A stretch of 13,065 nt of DNA from Spartobacteria bacterium (GTDB lineage Bacteria; Verrucomicrobiota; Verrucomicrobiia; Chthoniobacterales; UBA6821): positions 1 through 13,065 of the forward strand of contig CANIBV010000035.1 of assembly GCA_947466005.1 (NCBI GenBank), written 5' to 3'. Under the pieces are notes generated by a model, which searched no databases, was not told the origin of the DNA, and worked only from the letters and a program-made list of their open reading frames with translations. Below, piece by piece: positions 1-6,154 of this stretch (its first letter is position 1; each line of letters opens with the position of its first letter). The position numbers were made by a program, and so were the translations under genes.

Positions 1-13
1 ATCTCTGTGTTCT

Positions 14-151
14 CCGCGGCTCCGCGTGAAAATGTCTGTGGAGTAGATTCTAGGCCGAGTAGGTGGTGCCGGATTGATGGATCCGTCCAAGGGAGACGAG
101 GGTGTCGAGGATTTTCTGGATGTCGGAGGCACCGCGACTCCGCGTGAGAAT
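14..151. repeat. Pair of 20-bp direct repeats, 118 bp apart
   Basis: Bases 14-33 and 132-151 share 18 of 20 positions, with core CCGCG(G/A)CTCCGCGTGA. The mismatches are at the sixth and seventeenth positions. The sequence just before the first copy (CTCTGTGTTCT) fits a family of short G+C-rich intergenic repeats that I recall from PVC-group and other environmental bacterial genomes. The family assignment comes from memory and is not tested here. The two copies bracket the stranded protein tail at 50-130, and the second lies directly against the terminator. Confidence 0.55.
50..133 (-). pseudogene. Stranded C-terminus of an unidentified protein (winged-helix-like tail)
   Basis: Read on the minus strand, bases 133-50 give a well-formed C-terminal peptide, beginning about GASDIQKILDTLVSLGRIHQ and ending SGTTYSA before a TAG stop (50-52). 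The helix followed by LVSLGRI and a short beta-like end looks like the closing winged-helix domain of a larger protein. From memory, DNA methyltransferases of the type IIG/MmeI kind can end this way, but I cannot confirm the family. The frame stays open only back to about 169, where it meets a stop inside the rpsA-grx terminator, and it has no start codon. It therefore looks like the remnant of a gene cut off at the direct repeat. Chance coding-like sequence is the alternative. Confidence 0.4.
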
Positions 152-185
152 AAAAAAAGGCCGCACCCCTTACGGGTGCGGCCTT
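152..185 (-). terminator. Strong intrinsic terminator of the rpsA-grx operon
   Basis: A perfect 10-bp stem GGCCGCACCC/GGGTGCGGCC (159-168 with 174-183) surrounds a 5-base loop. A157-A158 with T184-T185 can extend it to 12 bp. On the minus strand it is followed by seven T residues (complement of 152-158) and then ATT, the classic Rho-independent layout. It lies 21 bases beyond the stop codon of the glutaredoxin-like gene. On the plus strand the stem is followed only by TTCTTGTT, so it should act mainly on minus-strand transcription. Confidence 0.93.
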
Positions 186-206
186 CTTGTTGAGTTGTTT
201 GAAACC

Positions 207-563
207 TCAGAGGTTCATCTTGATTCCAGGGGACATCCCTTGAGCCATGGCGGCGTGTTCGGCATCCGAACAGGCGGCATTTAGCGGCACGTCGGTCTTC
301 ACGTCGGTGGAGGAGACGATGCCCTTTTCGAGCATGTAGGCCTCCACTTCCTCGCCGCTGATGTCAGGCAGCATGACCCCGTTGATCTCCACGCAAGGGG
401 AGAGGGACTGACCGCTGCGCTGTTCCATCTCAAACCGGAATGCTGGATTCTGGATGATGTCCTTATCGGTGAATGCGAGGGAGTACTTTGCCATGACGGC
501 ACGCACTCCTTTGCTCCATCCGCAGGAGGTCTTGAGGTAGGTGGTGATTTCGGGCTGTGACAT
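207..563 (-). CDS. Glutaredoxin-like protein with CGWS active site
   Basis: This 118-residue protein has the glutaredoxin/thioredoxin-fold layout. A beta strand (residues 5-9) leads to a single active-site cysteine in TSCGWSKG (Cys14). The cis-proline region is LSPCVEING (Pro56, with Cys57 next to it), followed by the usual glutathione-side DISGEEVEAY segment. CGWS resembles the CGFS site of monothiol glutaredoxins, which work in iron-sulfur cluster transfer or deglutathionylation; which applies here is not visible. The C-terminus (about residues 82-118) extends beyond a minimal glutaredoxin and carries another cysteine, Cys98. The gene starts 24 bases after rpsA stops and ends just before the terminator, so it is probably the second gene of the rpsA transcript. 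There is no Shine-Dalgarno; the start is preceded by ATTACCC. Confidence 0.85.
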   Translation of the reverse strand: MSQPEITTYLKTSCGWSKGVRAVMAKYSLAFTDKDIIQNPAFRFEMEQRSGQSLSPCVEINGVMLPDISGEEVEAYMLEKGIVSSTDVKTDVPLNAACSDAEHAAMAQGMSPGIKMNL

Positions 564-587
564 GGGTAATGTGTTGGGGCTGATTGC

Positions 588-2279
588 TTACTTAGTGCCC
601 TGACCGGGACGATATTCCTCTTCGGCAGCCGTGAGGGCCGCACCAAAGCTGACCATATCCTCGCCGCTCTTGACGCTTTCGAGAGCCTCACTCTCCTTGC
701 GGAGCGCTTCCTCGCTGTAGCCTGTGGCCTTGATGGAGAGGCCGAGACGACGCTCGGTCTTGTCGATCTTGATGACGCGGGCCTCGACTTCCTGACCGGG
801 TTTGAGGACATCCTTGACCTTCTCGACACGATCCTCGCTGATCTGCGAGATGTGAACGAGTCCGTCGATGTCGCCGGGAAGCTCGATGAAGGCGCCGAAG
901 TTGGCGATTTTGGAGACGGTTCCCTTGACGACGTCACCAACCTTGAATTTGCCCTCGATTTCCTTCCAAGGATCAGTCTCGATCTGCTTGACACCCAGGC
1001 TGATGCGCTGGTTGGCCTTGTCGATGTCGATGACGACTGCATCGATCTCGTCGCCCTTCTTGAGGATTTCACTCGGGTGGTTGATTTTCTTGGTCCAGCT
1101 GAGGTCGGAGACGTGCACCATGCCGTCGATGCCTTCCTCGAGCTCAACGAACGCACCATAGGCGGTCATGTTGCGGACCTGGCCGCGAACCTGCTTGCCG
1201 ATGACATAGCGCTGCTCGATCTCGTCCCATGGATTTGGCTCGAGCTGGCGGACACCGAGGGAGATTTTCTGATCCTCCTTGTTGACGCCGAGAACCACAG
1301 CCTCGATGTCCTGACCAAGGGTGAGGACGTCTGATGGACGGGTGATGCGCTTGGTCCAGGAGAGCTCGGAGACGTGGATGAGTCCCTCGATGCCCTCTTC
1401 GATCTGAACGAAGGCGCCGTAAGGCATGAGATTGGTGACCTTGCCCTTGATCTTCTGTCCGATCGGGAAACGCTCTTCGAGGCGGTCCCATGGGTTGGAC
1501 TGAAGCTGCTTGAGGCCGAGGGAGATGCGCTCCTTGTCCTTGTTGATCTCAAGAACGACAACCGTGAGACGGTCGCCGGGCTTGACTGCCTCACTCGGGT
1601 GGCTGAGGCGGGCCCAAGACATGTCGGTGATGTGGAGAAGGCCGTCGATTCCGTCGAGATCGAGGAATGCACCGAAGTCGGTGATGTTCTTGACGGTACC
1701 TTCGACCTTGTCGCCGGCACTCATGGTGCCAAGGAACTGCTGGCGGCGCTCACTGCGCTCCGCCTCGATCAGTTCACGGCGGCTGAGAACGACGTTCTTA
1801 CGGTCCTCGTTGATCTTGACGATCTTGAAGTCATAGGTGTTGCCGACAAATTGGGTGAGATCCTTCGGAGGATTGATGTCCACTTGGGAAGCGGGGAGGA
1901 AGGCCTCCACGCCGACATTGACGATGAGTCCGCCTTTGACGACCGACTTGACGCGGCCCTTGATGATACCCTCGGCCTCGAAAAGTTTGACAATTTTCGA
2001 CCAGTTCTGACGCTGGGAGGCTTTCTGCTTGGAAAGCACGACCATCCCCTGGTCGTTTTCGAGACGCTCGAGGAGAACCTCGACCTCGTCTCCGACATTG
2101 ATCTCCTCGGGATTATCGAACTCCGAAGCGGAGACGACACCTTCGGACTTATAGCCGATGTCGATGAGGAATTCCTTGGGACGCTTCTCGAGGATATGCC
2201 CCTTGACGATGCTGCCTTCGCGGTAGTTCTTAACCGAGGCTGCGATGAGTTGCTGAAGTTCAGCGATTGTTGTTGTCAT
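588..2279 (-). CDS. rpsA: 30S ribosomal protein S1
   Basis: The 563-residue protein is made of six S1 (OB-fold) RNA-binding repeats at about residues 22-86, 104-169, 190-258, 275-346, 361-432 and 448-517. Repeats 3-6 carry the strong S1 signature (GAFV.L..GI.GL.H.S, then KI.LG.K.L). Six repeats and this length match the classic S1 of Gram-negative bacteria (E. coli S1 is 557 residues). S1 sits on the small ribosomal subunit and helps it bind and unfold mRNA, especially mRNA without a Shine-Dalgarno. The chosen ATG at 2279 gives MTTTIAELQQ. The reading frame stays open 42 codons further, but that part is not S1-like and would overlap the promoter. No SD precedes the start, as is often true of rpsA, where S1 represses its own translation. 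The glutaredoxin-like gene follows. Confidence 0.97.
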   Translation of the reverse strand: MTTTIAELQQLIAASVKNYREGSIVKGHILEKRPKEFLIDIGYKSEGVVSASEFDNPEEINVGDEVEVLLERLENDQGMVVLSKQKASQRQNWSKIVKLFEAEGIIKGRVKSVVKGGLIVNVGVEAFLPASQVDINPPKDLTQFVGNTYDFKIVKINEDRKNVVLSRRELIEAERSERRQQFLGTMSAGDKVEGTVKNITDFGAFLDLDGIDGLLHITDMSWARLSHPSEAVKPGDRLTVVVLEINKDKERISLGLKQLQSNPWDRLEERFPIGQKIKGKVTNLMPYGAFVQIEEGIEGLIHVSELSWTKRITRPSDVLTLGQDIEAVVLGVNKEDQKISLGVRQLEPNPWDEIEQRYVIGKQVRGQVRNMTAYGAFVELEEGIDGMVHVSDLSWTKKINHPSEILKKGDEIDAVVIDIDKANQRISLGVKQIETDPWKEIEGKFKVGDVVKGTVSKIANFGAFIELPGDIDGLVHISQISEDRVEKVKDVLKPGQEVEARVIKIDKTERRLGLSIKATGYSEEALRKESEALESVKSGEDMVSFGAALTAAEEEYRPGQGTK

Positions 2280-2363
2280 GATGTATTGGATAACTTCTGC
2301 GGAGAGATTGTTGCCAATCCGTCCTACCGCGACTCCTTTTAAGTGACGGCAGAAGAGCAGAAA

Positions 2364-2391
2364 ATAGTAGCAATCCCTGCTTGCAGGGCAA
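2364..2391 (-). promoter_or_regulatory. Likely rpsA promoter
   Basis: On the minus strand TTGCCC (2391-2386) is separated by 16 bases from TACTAT (2369-2364). These match four of six positions of the -35 and -10 consensus each, including the most conserved -10 bases. Transcription would start near 2357, giving an S1 leader of about 78 bases. A dyad, CCCTGC-TT-GCAGGG, fills 2375-2388, overlapping the -35 box and the spacer. Inferred from sequence only. Confidence 0.5.
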
Positions 2392-2428
2392 TGAATTTCT
2401 ACCACTCTTAAGCTGCTTCACATCACCC

Positions 2429-3556
2429 ATGACCGAACCTGTTATTTCCAGCCCCCTTCATTCCCTGACCATCGAGGACCTGAAGGCGACTCTTGCCGGG
2501 TTAGGTCAGCCCTCTTTCCGAGCCAGGCAGATCATGGAATGGACTTATCAGAGGGAGAAGCGCGTCGAGTCCTGGGAGGGGATGACGAACCTGCCGGCTT
2601 CCCTCCGGGCATCGCTTGGCGAGCTTCACCCCTTGCGGATGCCTGAAGTGGTCACGGTAAGCGGCTCCAAGGACACGACGCGCAAACTTCTTCTGCGCCT
2701 CCATGACGGGGAGTTGATCGAGACCGTCCTCATCCCCGCATCACCTGCCCTCTATGGAGAGGAGTCCGACCGCCGTACCCTCTGCGTCTCCTCCCAGGTT
2801 GGATGCGCCTACGGCTGCAAGTTCTGCGCCAGCGGACTCGACGGGTGGAAGCGTCACCTGAGTGCCGATGAGATAGTCACCCAGGTCCTTCTTGCCGAGA
2901 AGATCTCCGGAGAGAGGATCAATAATCTTGTCTTCATGGGGATGGGTGAGCCGATGGCCAACTACAAGAACTTCATGCAAGCAGTCGGCATCCTGAACGC
3001 CCCCTGGGGTGTCGGCCTCGGTGCCCGCAAGATGACGGTCTCCACCAGTGGTCTGGTTCCCCGCATTCGAGAGCTCGCGGATCAGCCGCTGCAGATCAGA
3101 CTGGCCATCTCACTGCACGGGGCAAGCGATTCTGTCCGCAGCGAAATCATGCCCGTGAATCAGAAATACCCCGTCGCCGAGTTGATGGAGGCGTGCGCCT
3201 ACTATAGCGAGCGCAAGAAGCAGATGATCACCTTCGAGTACATTCTGATCGAGGGGGTGAACGATGATCCCTCAGAGGCACGACTGCTTGCCGAGCGGGC
3301 GAGGGGACTTCGTGCCAAGATCAACCTCATCCCCTACAACACCGTTGAGGGACTCCCTTGGAAGCGTCCCTCCGAGCCCGTCCAAGAGGAGTTCCTTTCC
3401 ATCCTGCGCGGTCGCGGCATCGCCGCCACGATCAGGCGCGAGAAGGGGCACGATATCGATGCCGCGTGCGGACAGCTCCGACGGCGCGTTGCTTCATCGA
3501 TTGTTACGGAGCAGGATCGGGAGAAAGGCGTTGCTCCAACGGCTGCCCTCGGATAG
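2429..3556 (+). CDS. rlmN: Dual-specificity 23S rRNA/tRNA adenine C2-methyltransferase RlmN
   Basis: RlmN is a radical-SAM enzyme that methylates C2 of A2503 in 23S rRNA and of A37 in some tRNAs, tuning the peptidyl-transferase exit tunnel. The 375-residue product shows the family hallmarks. CAYGCKFC (Cys126, 130, 133) binds the 4Fe-4S cluster. The two extra cysteines are Cys119 in RRTLCVSS and the methyl-carrying Cys347 in HDIDAACGQL. GMGEPMANY (171-179) is the SAM-binding motif. The N-terminal helical domain (about 10-70, QPSFRARQIMEW) contacts RNA. The ATG at 2429 (MTEPVIS) is preferred: the frame opens at 2381, but the extra 16 residues lie in the divergent promoter region and are not conserved in kind. 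The start is preceded by ATCACCC with no SD. fabG follows after 43 bases. Confidence 0.97.
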   Translation: MTEPVISSPLHSLTIEDLKATLAGLGQPSFRARQIMEWTYQREKRVESWEGMTNLPASLRASLGELHPLRMPEVVTVSGSKDTTRKLLLRLHDGELIETVLIPASPALYGEESDRRTLCVSSQVGCAYGCKFCASGLDGWKRHLSADEIVTQVLLAEKISGERINNLVFMGMGEPMANYKNFMQAVGILNAPWGVGLGARKMTVSTSGLVPRIRELADQPLQIRLAISLHGASDSVRSEIMPVNQKYPVAELMEACAYYSERKKQMITFEYILIEGVNDDPSEARLLAERARGLRAKINLIPYNTVEGLPWKRPSEPVQEEFLSILRGRGIAATIRREKGHDIDAACGQLRRRVASSIVTEQDREKGVAPTAALG

Positions 3557-3599
3557 CCAAGAATTCCGTCATTTCCTTACACAACGCAACCAACCACTC

Positions 3600-4358
3600 A
3601 TGACCAAACAACTCTACCCCATGCAGGATCAAGTCGCCATCGTCACAGGAGCCGGACGCGGCATCGGTGAATCCATTGCCCGCCATTTTGTAGAGGCAGG
3701 CGCCAATGTAGCTGTCGTTAGCCGCAGCGAGGAAAACTCTTCCAAAGTGGCTGCCGCACTGGAGGCTATCCGTCCTGGCTCCGCACGCGCCTATGCCGTC
3801 GACGTGGCCGATTTTGATGCTGTCCAGAAGGTCGGTGAGCAGATTGCGGCCGACTTCGGCCGTGCCGACATTCTGGTGAATAATGCGGGAATCACGCGGG
3901 ACAATCTCCTCATGCGCATGTCCTCCGAGGATTGGGATGCCGTGCTCGACACCAATCTCAAGGGCTCCTTCAACTTCATCCGTGCCGTTCTGCGCCCGAT
4001 GATCAAGCAGCGCTCCGGACGCATCATCAACATCAGCTCCGTCAGCGGACTCATTGGGCTTGCCGGACAGACGAACTACGCTGCCAGCAAGGCCGGTCTC
4101 ATCGGTCTCACCAAAAGCCTCGCGAAGGAAGTCGCCAGCCGAGGCATCACCGTCAACGTGGTCGCCCCCGGATTCATCGAGACCGACATGACCGCCGTCC
4201 TCAATGAGGAGATCCGCAAGGGAGCCCTCTCACAGATCCCACTCTCACGCTTCGGTCAGACTGAGGATATCGCCTCCACAGTCGCTTTCCTCTGCAGTCC
4301 GGCAGCCGGATATATCACCGGTCAGGTCCTGGCAGTCGACGGCGGAATGTCGATGTAG
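3600..4358 (+). CDS. fabG: 3-oxoacyl-[acyl-carrier-protein] reductase FabG
   Basis: This 252-residue classical short-chain dehydrogenase has the NADPH-binding TGAGRGIG (16-23), NNAG (94-97), the catalytic set Asn119, Ser147, Tyr160 and Lys164 (YAASK), and the APGFIETDMT loop. The VDGGMSM end is typical of FabG. FabG reduces beta-ketoacyl-ACP in the fatty-acid elongation cycle. The length and the NAGITRDNLLMRM segment favour FabG over other reductases of the superfamily, though substrate choice in this family cannot be proved from sequence. The frame opens at 3264 inside rlmN, but only the sequence from ATG 3600 (or a second ATG at 3621, MQDQVAIVTG) is protein-like. The usual partners fabD, acpP and fabF are not beside it. 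It lies 43 bases after rlmN and may share its transcript. Confidence 0.93.
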   Translation: MTKQLYPMQDQVAIVTGAGRGIGESIARHFVEAGANVAVVSRSEENSSKVAAALEAIRPGSARAYAVDVADFDAVQKVGEQIAADFGRADILVNNAGITRDNLLMRMSSEDWDAVLDTNLKGSFNFIRAVLRPMIKQRSGRIINISSVSGLIGLAGQTNYAASKAGLIGLTKSLAKEVASRGITVNVVAPGFIETDMTAVLNEEIRKGALSQIPLSRFGQTEDIASTVAFLCSPAAGYITGQVLAVDGGMSM

Positions 4359-4462
4359 GGAAAGGATGAATGATGAATGATGAGGGATGAAAAAGGCGTC
4401 TACGTTCAGACTTTTTCTCCCAGTTTCATACTTCATCATTCTGACTTCATAATTCTCTCCTA
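4359..4462. repeat. Intergenic spacer with ATGAATGATGA-type repeats and a hairpin
   Basis: After fabG comes GATGAATGATGAATGATGAG (4365-4384), a short tandem of a 7-base unit. A partly complementary TCATCATTC follows at 4433-4441 and can pair with 4375-4383 over 9 bp. Inside this a small hairpin, GTCT (4398-4401) with AGAC (4408-4411), is flanked by AAAAA (4390-4394) and TTTTT (4412-4416). On the plus strand this ends in TTTTTCTCC and could act as a weak terminator or processing site between fabG and sixA. The repeat type recalls dispersed intergenic repeats of PVC-group genomes (recollection only). Confidence 0.45.
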
Positions 4463-4933
4463 ATGCTTCTCTATCTTATACGACACGCTGAGGCGGAGCC
4501 TCATCGTCCCGATGACTTTTCCCGGTGCCTTACGGAAAAAGGATTCAAGCAGGCACGCCGGATCGGTTGCTTCATGAAAGAGCAGTGCCTCAGGCCGGAG
4601 GTCATACTCACCAGTCCCGTCGTTCGAGCGCGTGAGACGGCTGAGATTGTTGCGAAGCTTTTGGGTAAACAGCCTCTGACCGAGGCTCCGTGGGCCGCCT
4701 GCGGGATGAAACCAGATGTGGCCCTGGCTGAGTTATCCGGTTATGCAAAGCTTGATTCCGTCATGATCGTGGGGCACGAACCGGATTTAAGTTTCCTGAT
4801 CGCCTCGCTGATCGGTCTCGAACGGAGCGCATCCATTCAAGTTGCAAAGGCCTCTCTTCTCGGCGTGAACCTCCCTCGTCTCCAGTTCGGATCGGGCATC
4901 CTGCAGTATGTCCTGCCCGTGAAGTTTTTATAA
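4463..4933 (+). CDS. sixA: SixA-like phosphohistidine phosphatase (histidine phosphatase superfamily)
   Basis: The 156-residue protein begins with the superfamily signature LIRHAEAEP (catalytic His8, with Arg7). It continues with TSPVVRARETA (Arg55 and Arg57 as phosphate ligands) and GHEPDLS (second His105). It lacks the insertions of phosphoglycerate mutases, and its short length fits SixA, which in E. coli dephosphorylates a histidine on phosphotransfer proteins such as ArcB or PTS NPr. The true substrate here is unknown; a small-molecule or other phosphoprotein substrate is possible. The ATG at 4463 directly precedes MLLYLIRHAE, leaving no room for a later start. No SD is visible. The glycogen-synthase gene starts 10 bases after the stop, which suggests co-transcription. 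Confidence 0.87.
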   Translation: MLLYLIRHAEAEPHRPDDFSRCLTEKGFKQARRIGCFMKEQCLRPEVILTSPVVRARETAEIVAKLLGKQPLTEAPWAACGMKPDVALAELSGYAKLDSVMIVGHEPDLSFLIASLIGLERSASIQVAKASLLGVNLPRLQFGSGILQYVLPVKFL

Positions 4934-4943
4934 AATCACTCCG

Positions 4944-6149
4944 ATGAAAACACTCCTTCTCACCAACGAATATCCGCCTCACATCTACGGGGGTGCAGGT
5001 GTTCATGTCGATTACCTGAGCCGTGAGTTGGCCAAACTCATGGAGGTAGAGGTCCGATGCTTCGGCGATCAGAACGAGCGAATCGGCGACATCGAGGTGA
5101 GGGGATTTGGCGTTGGGACTCCGGAAATGAGCTGCCCGAAGCCCCTGCAGAGTCCCCTCGGTGCCGCACGCCGCTGCGTGGATTTCAACGGAGCCGGGAT
5201 CACTGCCGATCTAGTGCACTGCCATACATGGTACACGCACCTCGGCGGGATCATGGCCAAACTGAATTACGGGATACCCCTTGTCATCACCGTCCACTCG
5301 CTGGAGCCCCTCCGTCCATGGAAGCGGGAGCAACTCGGCGGCGGCTATGACTTCAGCCTATGGGTGGAGAAGACCGCCCTCGAGATGGCCGATGCCGTCA
5401 TCGCTGTCTCCGAGGAGACACGCCGTGACATCCATGGGCTCTTCACCATTCCCGAGGAACGCGTGACCGTTATTCACAACGGCATCGATCTGGCCGAGTA
5501 TCGTCCGACCAAGAACCCCGATGCACTCCGAGCCTTGGGTGTGGACCCCGACCGACCCTACGTGCTCTTCGTGGGCCGCATCACCCGGCAGAAGGGAATC
5601 ATACATCTTGTCCGGGCGATCCGGCATTTGAACCCAGGATTCCAGATTGTTCTCTGTGCCGGTGCCCCTGACACGCCCGAAATCGCTGCCGAGGTGCAGC
5701 AAGCGATTGCCGCCGCACGGGAGCATCATGGAGAGATCATCTGGATTGAAAAGATGGTCTCCCGCCCCGAAGCGATCGCACTGTACACCGGAGCGGGTGT
5801 CTTTGTCTGTCCTTCGATCTACGAGCCCTTCGGCATTATTAACCTCGAGGCCATGGCCTGTGGCACGCCTGTTGTTGCCAGTGCTGTCGGAGGCATCAAG
5901 GAAGTGGTCGTGGATGGGGAGACCGGATTCCTCATTCCCCTCCGACAGATGAGCGAGAGTCCCTTCGAGGCGACTGAGCCCGATACCTTTTCCTCCGATC
6001 TTGCCGCCAAGATCAATTTCCTGATGGCCGATCCTGCCCTTGCCGCCAAAATGGGTGCCTCCGGACGCAAACGGGCCGAGGCGCTTTTCAGTTGGGATGC
6101 GATCGCCAGGAAAACTGAGCGACTTTATCGGCAGCTTCTGCGAGGATAG
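4944..6149 (+). CDS. glgA: GT4 glycogen synthase / alpha-maltose-1-phosphate synthase (Corynebacterium GlgA / GlgM type)
   Basis: This 401-residue GT-B glycosyltransferase of family GT4 has the N-terminal donor-side motif NEYPPHIYGGAGVHV (8-22). An acceptor-side HCHTWYTHLGG follows (93-102). The nucleotide-sugar half has HNGID (178-182), GRITRQKG (211-218) and the E-x7-E motif EPFGIINLE (Glu294, Glu302). The length and motifs fit the actinobacterial-type GlgA, now known in mycobacteria (GlgM) to make maltose-1-phosphate from ADP-glucose and glucose-1-phosphate for alpha-glucan synthesis. The classical GT5 glycogen synthases are longer and start with a KTGGL motif, which is absent. Which product is made cannot be decided here; glgE or glgC elsewhere in the genome would help. 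It sits between sixA (10 bases) and obg (5 bases), probably in one operon. There is no SD. Confidence 0.88.
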   Translation: MKTLLLTNEYPPHIYGGAGVHVDYLSRELAKLMEVEVRCFGDQNERIGDIEVRGFGVGTPEMSCPKPLQSPLGAARRCVDFNGAGITADLVHCHTWYTHLGGIMAKLNYGIPLVITVHSLEPLRPWKREQLGGGYDFSLWVEKTALEMADAVIAVSEETRRDIHGLFTIPEERVTVIHNGIDLAEYRPTKNPDALRALGVDPDRPYVLFVGRITRQKGIIHLVRAIRHLNPGFQIVLCAGAPDTPEIAAEVQQAIAAAREHHGEIIWIEKMVSRPEAIALYTGAGVFVCPSIYEPFGIINLEAMACGTPVVASAVGGIKEVVVDGETGFLIPLRQMSESPFEATEPDTFSSDLAAKINFLMADPALAAKMGASGRKRAEALFSWDAIARKTERLYRQLLRG

Positions 6150-6154
6150 AGGTT

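Noticed and set aside
102..284. 60-codon plus-strand ORF
   Set aside because: It runs through the terminator hairpin and the antisense end of the glutaredoxin gene, with no protein-like features.
299..1159. 286-codon minus-strand frame overlapping rpsA and grx
   Set aside because: Serine- and arginine-rich out-of-frame translation that overlaps both real genes on the same strand.
1374..2342. 322-codon plus-strand open frame opposite rpsA
   Set aside because: The translation is a repetitive acidic mirror of the S1 repeats; the minus-strand S1 protein is unmistakable.
2280..2405. 42-residue N-terminal extension of S1
   Set aside because: The extension is not S1-like, covers the promoter candidate, and S1 proteins normally begin shortly before the first repeat, as from 2279.
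2381..2428. Promoter for rlmN on the plus strand
   Set aside because: TTGCAG at 2381 has no acceptable -10 box 15-19 bases downstream, so I do not call one.
3264..3599. 112-residue N-terminal extension of FabG
   Set aside because: It overlaps rlmN in another frame and is low-complexity; FabG proteins start a few residues before the TGAGRGIG motif.
4245..4439. Small minus-strand ORF of 64 codons
   Set aside because: It reads through the end of fabG in antisense and the ATGA repeat (giving IPHHSSFIL-like residues), a pattern made by the repeat and not by a gene.
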